From: DATFVA01 sp963832715
GTDB lineage: Bacteria > Bacteroidota > Ignavibacteria > Ignavibacteriales > Ignavibacteriaceae
Length of the DNA: 64,000 nucleotides
Direction of reading: 5' to 3'
NCBI GenBank assembly: GCA_963832715.1
Contig: CAWHVB010000005.1
Coordinates: 620,001 to 684,000, forward strand
Shown: positions 17,796-26,352 of the stretch, one piece after another
Position numbering within the stretch: the first letter of the stretch is position 1
Layout of the letters: each line of letters starts with the position of its first letter
Position numbers and translations under genes: made by a program
Notes under the pieces: generated by a model
Seen by the model: the letters and a program-made list of their open reading frames with translations, nothing else
What the model was told of the DNA's origin: nothing
Database searches by the model: none

Positions 17796-19262
17796 ATGAA
17801 AAATAAGCAAAATTTACTGCATATTCAGGATAATTTAATAATTGATCGTCTGCGGTTTGAAAATCCCTGGTGGGTCAGCGGGAAAGTAGAAGCAGATTAT
17901 TCGATTATGCTGCCCCGAAAATATTTCGATCTTTTTTATCTACTTGTGGTTGAAAATGAAGTAAGGCGGTCAGTCGTTTTGATGGGTCCGCGCCGGGTCG
18001 GCAAAACTGTAATGCTTCATCATACTATCCAGCTTTTACTGGAACACAAACATGACCTTCATAAGATCTGTTTTATAAACATTGAAAATCCCATCTATAA
18101 TAATCTTGGATTAGAAAAATTATTTAAGCTGGCAATGAAGGCGTCTGGAGCAGAAAATCCTAATGGATGGTTTGTGTTTTTTGATGAGATCCAATATCTA
18201 AAGGATTGGGAGATACATCTTAAAGTTCTGACAGATAGCTTTCCCAATTCAAAGTTTACTGTTTCAGGCTCAGCAGCAGCAGCATTAAAATTAAAAACCA
18301 GTGAGAGCGGAGCAGGCAGATTTACTGATTTCATGCTCCCTCCTCTAACATTTCATGAGTATATTTATCTGAAACGGTTGGAACATCTGATGCGCCCTTC
18401 AAATATTGAATGGCAGGGTAATATACAGAACTTTTTTTCTACTATTAATATCGGAGAGTTGAACAGTCATTTTTTGAATTATATTAACTTTGGTGGTTAT
18501 CCCGAAGTCATCTCCTCAAAAAGCATACAGTCCAATCCGGGACGTTATATCAAAAATGATATTATAGATAAGGTGCTTCTGCGTGATTTACCAACCTTAT
18601 ACGGTATTCAGGATGTTCAGGAATTAAATTCATTTTTTACTTCTTTAGCATATAATAGTGGTAATGAAGTTTCACTGGAGGCTTTAAGTTCCAGCAGCGG
18701 AGTGGCGAAAAATCAGTTGAAAAAATATCTGGAGTACCTTGAGGCTGCTTTTCTGATAAGGACGATTCATAGGGTTGATGACAATGCGAAAAAGTTTCAG
18801 AGAACTACCTTCTATAAAATATACCTCACGAATCCATCCCTGAGAAGTGCGCTGTTCTTTCCGCTGCAGGCTACTGATGAGGCAATGGGAAACATGGTTG
18901 AAACTGCGATCTATTCGCAATGGATGCACAGGGACTGGTTTCAGCCATGGTATGCAAGGTGGACAAATGGAAGGAAACATGGCGAGGTTGATATGATCGG
19001 GCTTGATGAAAAAAGATTTAAACCTGTATGGGCGCTTGAAATAAAATGGAGCAACCGATATTATGATAAGCCGAAAGAACTCGAAAGCCTGATTTGGTTT
19101 TGTAAGAATAATGATCTTGAGACAGCATTGGTAACGACAATTGACAGGGAAGGAATCCTTAGTTATGAAGGGATCAGACTGCAATTCATACCATCATCAG
19201 TTTATGCTTATGTTGTAGGAATTAATACCATTGAAAGAAAAAAAGAAAAAAGGGTGTTTTAA
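17796..19262 (+). CDS. AAA_14 ATPase with DUF4143 nuclease-like domain
   Basis: A 488-residue protein of the AAA_14/DUF4143 type. Walker A is MGPRRVGKT (residues about 63-71), and Walker B with the following acidic residue is VFFDEIQYLKDWE. The sensor region SGSAAAALK follows. The second half holds a winged-helix-like region and a C-terminal PD-(D/E)XK-like core with its acidic residues in GEVDMIGLD and the ExK in LEIKWS. Such proteins are common in mobile and defence-rich parts of genomes, but their role is not established. The start is an ATG after an A-rich leader, and there is no obvious partner gene. Confidence 0.85.
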   Translation: MKNKQNLLHIQDNLIIDRLRFENPWWVSGKVEADYSIMLPRKYFDLFYLLVVENEVRRSVVLMGPRRVGKTVMLHHTIQLLLEHKHDLHKICFINIENPIYNNLGLEKLFKLAMKASGAENPNGWFVFFDEIQYLKDWEIHLKVLTDSFPNSKFTVSGSAAAALKLKTSESGAGRFTDFMLPPLTFHEYIYLKRLEHLMRPSNIEWQGNIQNFFSTINIGELNSHFLNYINFGGYPEVISSKSIQSNPGRYIKNDIIDKVLLRDLPTLYGIQDVQELNSFFTSLAYNSGNEVSLEALSSSSGVAKNQLKKYLEYLEAAFLIRTIHRVDDNAKKFQRTTFYKIYLTNPSLRSALFFPLQATDEAMGNMVETAIYSQWMHRDWFQPWYARWTNGRKHGEVDMIGLDEKRFKPVWALEIKWSNRYYDKPKELESLIWFCKNNDLETALVTTIDREGILSYEGIRLQFIPSSVYAYVVGINTIERKKEKRVF

Positions 19263-19389
19263 AATGCTTCAGATCTATGTCTTCTCCAGGCTGAAAAATA
19301 CTCATTCAGGGAAAGATGAATCGAGGAATTATTGAGATTAGAATTTTCATATATTTATGGATTATTTTCTAATTTTTCAGTAATTCGCC

Positions 19390-20052
19390 TTGAATAACCT
19401 CGACGGAATTGTTTCTCTTTTAATCGCGTGCATTGAAATTGTATTGCTGGTTAACCTGGTAGTATTTGCCGATAAGAATAAACTGAATTTCTTGGTGTTC
19501 TTTATTGTACTGCTGCTTGCAGGGTACCAGGTAACAGAATATCTGATATGCGGGATAGGGATTAAATCGCCCGCTATGGCTTACACTGCTTTCGCAGTAA
19601 TATCCTCACTTCCGCCGCTAAGTCTGCTTCTTGTATTAACTTATTTCAATATCAAATTCAAACTTGCCCCGCTCATTTTTCTTCCAGCGATTTTCTTTGT
19701 CATTTATTATGCGGGTGTAATCGATAAGTTTGAGGTTGTAAAATGTACTGTGCTTTACGCCTCTTACAGTTATCCTCTCGGTACCCTATACGGTGCATTT
19801 TATTATCTTCCGATCTTCATTTCATTTTTCTTATTATACCGGAATCTTAATAACAGCAATATACCTGCAAAACAAACGCGGCTTTTACTGACCGGTCTGT
19901 ATTTTATAGTTGTCCCGGTTGTAGCATCATTCATACTTCTTTTATTAAATTTGCCGGGTTTACTCGGAGTTATAGAGAGTATACTCTGCAAGTTTGCATT
20001 CGGCTATGCGGCTGTGCTCGGATTTTTTGCCTTAAATAATAAGAATTCGTAA
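19390..20052 (+). CDS. Multi-spanning membrane protein, unknown
   Basis: A 220-residue hydrophobic protein with about seven predicted helices covering nearly the whole length. The arrangement recalls the 7TM sensor regions found in front of kinases, but no kinase domain follows. The likely start is TTG at 19390, since no ATG fits the reading frame at the N-terminus. Its stop overlaps the next start by one base (TAATG), so the two genes are translationally coupled and probably functionally linked. Confidence 0.6.
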   Translation: MNNLDGIVSLLIACIEIVLLVNLVVFADKNKLNFLVFFIVLLLAGYQVTEYLICGIGIKSPAMAYTAFAVISSLPPLSLLLVLTYFNIKFKLAPLIFLPAIFFVIYYAGVIDKFEVVKCTVLYASYSYPLGTLYGAFYYLPIFISFFLLYRNLNNSNIPAKQTRLLLTGLYFIVVPVVASFILLLLNLPGLLGVIESILCKFAFGYAAVLGFFALNNKNS

Positions 20053-20384
20053 TGAATGAAATTATCCTGAATATATATCTTATAATCAATAATAACATTG
20101 TGGAGGAGTTCCGCGCCGTTGCTTATGAAAGAGAGGGCGGCGATGATAATAAGATTAAGTTCCTGAAGAGCCGGGCAAAGGAGGATTTTGATTCAGCTTA
20201 CCGTTTCGACGCTCCTACGGATAAACACGGCAAGTTTATGAACTATAACCGCTTCTCTAAGCTTGAGAAGAGGGGTATGCAGTTCCAGTTGTTCGAGGAG
20301 ATATTTTCTAATTTTAAGCTGCCTGAAAGCCCTCTTATCTGCGTCACCCCTGTAGTCGACGGTAAGATCCTCGCCGGGGAATAG
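20052..20384 (+). CDS. Small soluble protein coupled to the membrane gene
   Basis: A 110-residue protein without signal peptide or membrane helix, rich in charged residues. I do not recognise a family. Residues about 35-75 (RAKEDFDSAYRFDAPTDKHG and following) and a C-terminal IC-V-TPVVDGKI strand look folded. It overlaps the preceding gene by one base and ends 24 bases before the GH13 gene, so the three may form one transcript. Confidence 0.6.
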   Translation: MNEIILNIYLIINNNIVEEFRAVAYEREGGDDNKIKFLKSRAKEDFDSAYRFDAPTDKHGKFMNYNRFSKLEKRGMQFQLFEEIFSNFKLPESPLICVTPVVDGKILAGE

Positions 20385-20408
20385 GCAGCATTAATCCATT
20401 TAATAAAA

Positions 20409-22511
20409 ATGAAATTTTTTTCGATAATAAGCTGTGTACTTTTAACCGTAATGATCAGCAATAAAATTATAGGTAGTGAATTGTTTGTCACTGATAAAAC
20501 AAAAATGAAGAGAAGTAAAAAGCAGATTGCATTCCTTAAGCACCTTGAGGAACTTGATAAATATTATTCAGATAAAAAACTTGGTTCCTTTGTTGAGAAC
20601 GGAAGGACAACCTTCCGCATTTTTTCGACTTCGGCTGAAAGCATCTCGCTGATTGTTTTTAAAGACCCTTCGGATGAACAGGGAACAGCATATACAATGA
20701 TGAAGGATGAAAGTTGTGTGTGGGAAGTTTCGGTTGACAGCGAACTTTACGGTAAATATTATAATTATAGTGTTCAGCAGCCGGGAGAGAAACCGGTAAT
20801 GTGTATCGATCCGTACTCTAAAGCCGTAGCTTCTTATAATACTTATTTCACACCAAGACATTCGATAGTTGTTAAGGAAGGTGAATACGACTGGGAAGGC
20901 GACGGGTGGATAACCCGCGACTGGCGTGACCTTGTCATATATGAAATGCACGTGCGGGATATGACTCAAGATAAAAGTTCAGGAGTTGAGGAAAGAGGAA
21001 CCTACCTGGGTTTAACGGAGAAAGATAAGACAGGCGGATTAAGTTATATAAAAAACCTCGGCGTTAATACTGTTGAACTGCTTCCGTCTCAGGAGTTTGC
21101 GAATATTGAAATTCCTTATAAAGATACTCTTAACGGACGATTTAATTCCTGGAACCCATACGAGAGAAACCACTGGGGATATATGACAGCGGCTTTCTTT
21201 GCCCCCGAAACTTATTACAGTGAAAGAACAGACCAGATAAACTGGAATACATGGAGCGGCACAACGACTAAACCGATAACTGATTTCAAAGATATGGTAA
21301 AGGCATTCCATAAAGAGGGTATTGCTGTCATGATGGACGTGGTGTATAATCATTTATCGGAATATGAAACCGGGAACCTGAAGGAAATTGATAAAGATTA
21401 TTACTTCCGGTTCGATGAAAATGGACATTTCATTTCACAGAGCGGAACGGGGAATGACCTTAAAACCGAACGTCCAATGATGCGCAGAATGATTGTTGAA
21501 AGTATCCTCTACTGGATGAAGGAGTATCATATCGACGGGTTCAGGTTTGACCTCGGGAAGATGATTGACTGGGAGACAATTGAGACAATTAGAAGTGAGG
21601 CACGGAAAATAAATCCTGATGTTGTGTTTGTATGTGAACCATGGGGCGGAGGATATGATCCTGCAGGCTTCTCTTCAAGGGGATGGGGTTCGTGGAATGA
21701 TCAGATAAGAAATGGTGTTAAAGGTGAGAATCCTGTCAACGGTTTAGGATGGATATTCGGGAAGTGGTACGGTAATAATTCTCCTGCGCGCATTAAAAGT
21801 TATGTGAACGGCACACTTGTAAGAGATTCGATGGGTTTGTTTCAGAAGAAAGAACATTCAGTCAATTACCTTGAGTCGCACGACGGCTATACGCTAGGAG
21901 ATTTTATCCGGATAGGGCTCGGAAATGTTAAGCCGGATGAAGTAATTGCCGATGTCTATAATAATGCGAAAGTTTCTCCCGAACAGATGAAGCTTAATAA
22001 GCTCGCAGCTTTATTTCTGCTGACCTCGCAGGGAATGACAATGATACATTCGGGACAGGAATTTGCACGAAGCAAAGTGATCCCTAGGGATGTAACTGCC
22101 GATGATCCTGAAAAGGGGAGGATAGATCACAACAGCTATAATAAGGATAACGAAACCAACTATATCAATTATGAATATGCGAAGATGAATGAAGAGCTTG
22201 TGGATTATTATAAGGGATTAATTTCTCTAAGGAATAAATATGATGCATTCAGGAGAGCCGGATACGAGGATGTTACTTTCTATGATATCAGGGACAATCA
22301 GTTTGCACTCGGATATCATATAAAATACAACGGCGATGAATTTATTGTCCTGTTCAATGCTCATCCTGACAGTGATGAAGAATTCCATCTGCCCAAAGGG
22401 GAGTGGGAGGTAATGGTGTCACCCGAATATGCCGGCACAGAATCTCAGGGAAATGTGGTGACGGAGGTAGAGGTGAAACCTTCCTCGGGATTTGTTCTAA
22501 AGAAAAAGTAA
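20409..22511 (+). CDS. Exported GH13 glucan hydrolase, pullulanase/isoamylase-like
   Basis: A 700-residue exported alpha-glucan enzyme. After a signal peptide (to about residue 23) comes a CBM48/isoamylase-type N-domain (TTFRIFSTSAESISLIVFKD), then the GH13 barrel. The conserved regions are DVVYNHLSEYE (region I), GFRFDLGKMI with the catalytic nucleophile Asp at about residue 380, VCEPWGGG with the acid/base Glu at about 408, and YLESHDGYT with the transition-state Asp at about 491. A C-terminal beta domain ends the protein. The motif set fits type I pullulanases and debranching enzymes. It would act outside the cytoplasm on alpha-1,6-branched glucans; exact specificity is inferred. Confidence 0.88.
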   Translation: MKFFSIISCVLLTVMISNKIIGSELFVTDKTKMKRSKKQIAFLKHLEELDKYYSDKKLGSFVENGRTTFRIFSTSAESISLIVFKDPSDEQGTAYTMMKDESCVWEVSVDSELYGKYYNYSVQQPGEKPVMCIDPYSKAVASYNTYFTPRHSIVVKEGEYDWEGDGWITRDWRDLVIYEMHVRDMTQDKSSGVEERGTYLGLTEKDKTGGLSYIKNLGVNTVELLPSQEFANIEIPYKDTLNGRFNSWNPYERNHWGYMTAAFFAPETYYSERTDQINWNTWSGTTTKPITDFKDMVKAFHKEGIAVMMDVVYNHLSEYETGNLKEIDKDYYFRFDENGHFISQSGTGNDLKTERPMMRRMIVESILYWMKEYHIDGFRFDLGKMIDWETIETIRSEARKINPDVVFVCEPWGGGYDPAGFSSRGWGSWNDQIRNGVKGENPVNGLGWIFGKWYGNNSPARIKSYVNGTLVRDSMGLFQKKEHSVNYLESHDGYTLGDFIRIGLGNVKPDEVIADVYNNAKVSPEQMKLNKLAALFLLTSQGMTMIHSGQEFARSKVIPRDVTADDPEKGRIDHNSYNKDNETNYINYEYAKMNEELVDYYKGLISLRNKYDAFRRAGYEDVTFYDIRDNQFALGYHIKYNGDEFIVLFNAHPDSDEEFHLPKGEWEVMVSPEYAGTESQGNVVTEVEVKPSSGFVLKKK

Positions 22512-22800
22512 TCGGCTTTCTGAATTCTTTTCAGAATTCCCGGCTGTACAACTTAACCTTAGGACCGTAAGAAGCCGCTCAAGAAACCAAGAATCGACAC
22601 ACCTTTAAAGCGGGCTGCCGCACAATCAAATAAAGCTTAAAAAATCAAACCTAACTGCATAGACATTACTTCTGACGGGTTAAAAATGTTCTTGTTTTGA
22701 ACTTTGTTCAGCATGAATACAATCCGTTGTAAGGTATTCTATAATCTCCCGTTCTTCCAGCTATAATATCTATTAAGGCCGTACAAAAAGAGTAAATAAG

Positions 22801-22854
22801 ACGTATTCAGGACGCATTCAGGACGTATTCAGGACGTATTCAGGACGTATTCAG
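22801..22854 (+). repeat. Five-copy 11-bp tandem repeat
   Basis: Four full copies and a nearly full fifth of ACGTATTCAGG, with one substitution (ACGCATTCAGG in copy two). The period is close to one DNA helical turn, so every copy faces the same side. The same unit recurs in opposite orientation at 53941-53995. The array ends 139 bases before the Cys-Pro protein gene. Confidence 0.9.
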
Positions 22855-22883
22855 ATAACTGGAGGCTGAGGTTTTTGCAGATC

Positions 22884-22898
22884 GTACATTCAATGTAC
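22884..22898. promoter_or_regulatory. Perfect 15-bp dyad upstream of the Cys-Pro gene
   Basis: GTACATT-C-AATGTAC is a perfect inverted repeat with a single central base, 95 bases before the start at 22994. Its size and symmetry fit a dimeric regulator site. It does not resemble the CGAC/GTCG sites near the neighbouring genes. Confidence 0.45.
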
Positions 22899-22993
22899 CA
22901 GGATGTGATATCAGAAAGATTATTGTTGCATTCAGGATAATATTTGTTATTTTACATCAAAGAATTCCCTGTACAACAAAAGAACGGTGCTAT

Positions 22994-23362
22994 ATGAAAA
23001 AGTTTTCATTAGTTCTACTGGCATTTATTTTAACATTAACATTTACGGCTTCGGATTTAGTTGTTGAAAAGGGGATTAAACCAGATGCAGCAAAGAAATG
23101 TCCCTACCTTGAAAGCCATCAGTTAAACAACTCACAGCTTCAGTGTCCTTATCTAAGCAGAACGGAAAAGGGAAGTTCCGGATGTCCGTATATGAATGAA
23201 AAAAGCGAAGCACAGAATGGATGTCCATTTCTTGAAGGAAAGACCGACGAATGTCCTTATATGAACGGAAATGCTGATGAATGTCCGTATTTAAAACAGC
23301 ATGGAGAAGAAGTTATCAGAGTAATCAAAACCCATCCTCTACCCGAAGGAAAGAACACCTGA
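22994..23362 (+). CDS. Small exported protein with six C-P-[YF]-[LM] motifs
   Basis: A 122-residue exported protein: signal peptide MKKFSLVLLAFILTLTFTAS, then six copies of C-P-Y/F-L/M at Cys36, 51, 64, 77, 87 and 97 with spacings 15, 13, 13, 10 and 10, separated by acidic and polar linkers. A short C-terminal helix and the tail THPLPEGKNT follow. I recognise no named family. Cys-Pro pairs are known haem-regulatory motifs, and regularly spaced Cys can bind metals such as zinc or copper, so haem or metal binding in the envelope is the natural guess, unproven. It stands just before a sigma-54-type signalling locus with other small exported proteins. Confidence 0.75.
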   Translation: MKKFSLVLLAFILTLTFTASDLVVEKGIKPDAAKKCPYLESHQLNNSQLQCPYLSRTEKGSSGCPYMNEKSEAQNGCPFLEGKTDECPYMNGNADECPYLKQHGEEVIRVIKTHPLPEGKNT

Positions 23363-23478
23363 GGGGGATGCTGTAGACATCAGTCATTCGTGATTGGTCA
23401 TTGGTTAATGACAAGGGGGAATTCCGGAAGAAGCGTATCTGCTTAATATTTTATTAAGGGCCTCCATATCCAAATCTT

Positions 23479-23514
23479 CGACCATATGGTCGCTTTCACG
23501 ACTTTAAAAGTCGT
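23479..23514. promoter_or_regulatory. Paired palindromes, likely activator binding sites
   Basis: Two adjacent dyads: CGACCATATGGTCG (23479-23492, perfect) and ACGACTTTAAAAGTCGT (23498-23514, perfect around a central A). Both have CGAC/GTCG outer arms. Their centres are about 20.5 bp apart, two helical turns, and they lie 50-85 bases upstream of the sigma-54-like promoter at 23564. This is the layout expected of enhancer sites for an NtrC-type activator, and such an activator is encoded 1.5 kb away. Confidence 0.6.
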
Positions 23515-23563
23515 TCACTTGCCAAAATTCCTGTCTTTATCAGGCTATTCCAGCTGAAATTAC

Positions 23564-23579
23564 CGGCACTCTCTTTGTT
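23564..23579 (+). promoter_or_regulatory. Sigma-54-like -24/-12 promoter
   Basis: CGGCACTCTCTTTGTT fits the -24/-12 consensus TGGCACG-N4-TTGC: the GG and the G of the -12 element have the required N10 spacing, GGCAC is exact and TTG is exact; the final C is T. Transcription would start near 23590, just before the GGAGG ribosome site of the gene at 23601. Confidence 0.55.
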
Positions 23580-23600
23580 TTATCATTTCCGGAGGTAAAT

Positions 23601-23888
23601 ATGAAGACACTTATATCCGCCGCAATATTGTTCATTCTTTTCTCTGGTACTGTTTTAGCGCAGGAAGGCGACAGCACTCAGACACGCAGAAAAGAAGTCG
23701 TTAAAACAGAGGAAAAAGTCAAAGAGACAGTAACCAACCGTAAACGAAATAAAGATGTATTCATTGATAAAGATGGCGACGGGATATGCGATCAGCGTGT
23801 TAAAGGGTTACTGCTCGAAAAATTACGGAAGCGGCACAGGGCCGGACAGAACGGTGGCGGACACCAGGGCGGACGGGGGCGGCAATGA
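23601..23888 (+). CDS. Small exported Asp-loop protein with basic Gly-rich tail
   Basis: A 95-residue exported protein. Signal peptide to about residue 20 (TVLAQ), a charged Lys/Glu/Thr helix, then one Asp-rich loop FIDKDGDGICDQR resembling a calcium-binding EF-hand or thrombospondin type-3 loop with an embedded Cys, and a basic Gly/His/Arg tail (NGGGHQGGRGRQ). GGAGG precedes the ATG by 5 bases. Its stop overlaps the start of the barrel gene (ATGA), so the two are coupled. A related layout is found at 28588 on the other side of the two-component genes. Probably periplasmic and metal-binding; this is inference. Confidence 0.7.
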   Translation: MKTLISAAILFILFSGTVLAQEGDSTQTRRKEVVKTEEKVKETVTNRKRNKDVFIDKDGDGICDQRVKGLLLEKLRKRHRAGQNGGGHQGGRGRQ

Positions 23889-24982
23889 GATTATTCTCCG
23901 CAGCCTCCATCTGCATTTTTTTATCAACAGCGTTTACATTCTCTGCTTTCCCGCAGATAACTTTAAATACGCGCTTCGTGAATTACTACGATGATAATAT
24001 TTACAACAACTTTGATAAGACTTCAGACCTTGTCCATAGCGGAACGCTTGAGGCAGGGTACAATGCAGAAACGGAAATGAATAATTTCCAGCTTTTTTAT
24101 ACCGGGAATGTAACTTATTTCATAGAGAATATTTTCAAATCTTCAAATTCTCACAAATTCGGATTCGTGAATACTCTTTTCCTTTCAGAGGATGAGAATC
24201 CGTTAAACGCGGGAATGAATTATGCCGTGCGCAACAACAGGGACGAACTTTCGGTGTACGATCTTTCGCAGCTTTCCGCTTATGCTAACTACCGGCATTT
24301 CTTAAATGAAACTGATTATCTTCTGGGCGGATACACTTTTTTTTATAATAATTATAAAAACTTCGATTCATTTACTCATTTTGAACACAGGGTATTCCTG
24401 AAATACAGCAGCACATTTTCCACCAAGACAACGCTTTCGCTCGGTACCGAAGCAGACTTTAAGGTGTACAAGCTGAAGTATAATTCTCCAGACATAGCAG
24501 ATAATATTTCACAGTGGAAGAACTACATACAGATTGCGCAGAACATCACTGAAACCACGGGATTAAGCGCATATATCCTCTACCGGAAAAACCTGACGGC
24601 AGGAAACAGGTACATAACATACACGGATTACATTTATTATGAAGAGGAAATATTTAATGATGCCTATTCCAACGATGGTTTGGAAGCAGGAACTTCGGTT
24701 ACTCAGCTTATTACAGACAAAATCGGTCTTAAGGGTGAATTTGTTTATACTGAGAGGAAATTCAATAACCTCCCGATCGCTCTTCCTGATGGTACTGAAA
24801 CGGATGTTTTAAGGAGAGATAATTACTATGCTCTGGGCGCTGAGATTATGTTCGATCTGCAGTCAATAACAGAGGGACTTGGATTATCATTAAGCTATAA
24901 CTACCTTATCAATAAATCAAATGATTACTTCTACGAATACAATAACCAGTTATCTTCCCTTACTCTTGAGTGGGGATTCTGA
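23885..24982 (+). CDS. Outer-membrane beta-barrel protein of the small-protein operon
   Basis: A 365-residue exported protein with signal peptide (to about residue 23, FSAFPQ) and a long series of alternating strands rich in Tyr, Asn and Phe, ending in LEWGF with a C-terminal Phe. This is the signature of an outer-membrane barrel of about 16 strands. It is translationally coupled to the small Asp-loop protein, and its stop lies next to the convergent stop of the response regulator. No transporter family is recognised; it could be a porin or a secretion channel for the small protein. Confidence 0.7.
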   Translation: MRLFSAASICIFLSTAFTFSAFPQITLNTRFVNYYDDNIYNNFDKTSDLVHSGTLEAGYNAETEMNNFQLFYTGNVTYFIENIFKSSNSHKFGFVNTLFLSEDENPLNAGMNYAVRNNRDELSVYDLSQLSAYANYRHFLNETDYLLGGYTFFYNNYKNFDSFTHFEHRVFLKYSSTFSTKTTLSLGTEADFKVYKLKYNSPDIADNISQWKNYIQIAQNITETTGLSAYILYRKNLTAGNRYITYTDYIYYEEEIFNDAYSNDGLEAGTSVTQLITDKIGLKGEFVYTERKFNNLPIALPDGTETDVLRRDNYYALGAEIMFDLQSITEGLGLSLSYNYLINKSNDYFYEYNNQLSSLTLEWGF

Positions 24983-26352
24983 TTACTTCTGATACCTTAT
25001 ATCATACTTTTTAATCTTATAACGAAGGTTGCGCTCCGTAATTCCAAGCAGCTTCCCGGCCTGAGTTTGGTTGCCGTGCATTTTAGCTAGGGCATCGTAT
25101 ATCATTGCCTTCTCAAGCGCTTCTATTTTATCATTAAGTGTCTCATCCCTGTCATAAGGTGATGATTGCTCTTCTCTGAATCCTTTCACATTCATCGGCA
25201 GATCATTTACCGTTATAAGGTTACCCCGTGATAAAACCACTGCTCTTTCAATAATATTTTCAAGTTCGCGGACATTTCCCGGGAAGTTATACTTCAAAAG
25301 ATTATCCACTGCTTCCTTCGAGATCTCAATACCCTCCTTATTATTCCGAACAGAATACTTTTTAATGAAGAACTCAAGCAAAGGAACAACATCTTCTTTT
25401 CTCTCCCTGAGGGGGGGACGCAGATTGAAATAACATTAAGCCTGTAAAAAAGGTCCTCACGAAATGTTCCTTCGCTGATCTTCTGCTGAAGATTGCGGTT
25501 GGTTGCAGATATTATTCTTACATCGACGGGAATCTTCTCCGTACCGCCCACTCTTTCAATCTCACGCTCCTGCAGAACTCGAAGAAGTTTTACCTGCATT
25601 GCTGAGGGGATGTCTCCTATTTCATCAAGGAATATCGTACCTCCCGATGCAATTTCAAACCGTCCTTTCCGCATCCGGTCCGCCCCGGTAAATGAACCCT
25701 TCTCGTGTCCGAATAATTCACTTTCCAGAATGTTCTCTGACAGTGCGGGAATGTTAACAGCAATAAAAGTTCCTTCTTTCCTGCTGCTTATGTAATGCAC
25801 TGCTTTGGCTAACACTTCTTTTCCAGTTCCGTTTTCACCGGTAATTAAAATAGATGCATTACTATCTGCTGCACGCGAGGCAATACTAAGCACTTCCTCC
25901 ATTTTAGGCGACTGTGAAATAATAGAAGTCAATTTATGCTTTTCCTCAAGCTGCGATCTGAGTTTCCTGATCTCGGATTTAAGGCTGCGGTGTTCTATTA
26001 TTTTTTCAATCATAACGTCAAGCTCATCAAGATCTACCGGTTTGGAAATATAATCGTAAGCGCCGAGACGCATGGCCTTGACTGCGTTCTCAACAGTGCT
26101 GTATGCAGTAATGATGACAAAACTTATCCCGGGATTTATCTGTTTGATTTCCTCAAAGACTTCAAGTCCTGTTTTACCAGGCATTTTGAAATCGGACAGG
26201 ACTATATCAACCATATTCTGTTTGATAAGTTTAATTCCTTCCTCACCCGAACCTGCCGTTAACAGTGAATAGCCTTTCTTCTTCAGGTACCCGCTTAAAA
26301 CTTCCCTCTGGGTCTGCTCGTCGTCGATTATTAAGATGGTGTATTCTTTCAT
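24983..26352 (-). CDS. Sigma-54-dependent response regulator, frameshifted
   Basis: An NtrC-type activator interrupted by a one-base loss. The first frame (26352 to about 25412) encodes the receiver domain (phospho-acceptor Asp54 in VLSDFKMPG) and most of the AAA+ domain: Walker A GENGTGKE, the sigma-54 contact loop GSFTGA, Walker B GTIFLDEIGD. After RLNVIS the frame fails at a run of seven C on the coding strand (25411-25417). Adding one C restores VPPLRERKED and continues through NFPGNVRELENIIERAV to a Fis-type helix-turn-helix (GNQTQAGKLLGITERNLRYK). The restored length of about 456 residues is normal. Its start overlaps the kinase stop. It likely controls the nearby sigma-54-like promoters. 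Confidence 0.9.

Larger units (their letters stand above)
22512..22993. other. Intergenic region with repeat array and dyad
   Basis: About 480 bases without a gene. It contains an 11-bp tandem repeat (22801-22854) and a perfect 15-bp dyad (22884-22898), described separately. A weak hairpin (TTCTGAA/TTCAGAA) just after the GH13 stop may end that transcript. The rest shows no coding or RNA signal. Confidence 0.5.

Noticed and set aside
22801..22854. Possible CRISPR array
   Set aside because: The unit is only 11 bases and copies are directly adjacent with no spacers; no cas gene is present.
22862..22880. Sigma-54 promoter upstream of the Cys-Pro gene (GG...TTTTTGC)
   Set aside because: The spacing between GG and GC is 11 bases instead of the strict 10, and the -24 element is poor.
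23383..23412. GTCATT/AATGAC inverted segment as a terminator
   Set aside because: The six-base arms are short, the loop is long and there is no T tract; it looks like simple TCATTGG-type repeat sequence.
24983..25381. Separate small HTH protein
   Set aside because: It is the C-terminal part of the sigma-54 regulator in a shifted frame; the missing base in the G7 run explains the split.
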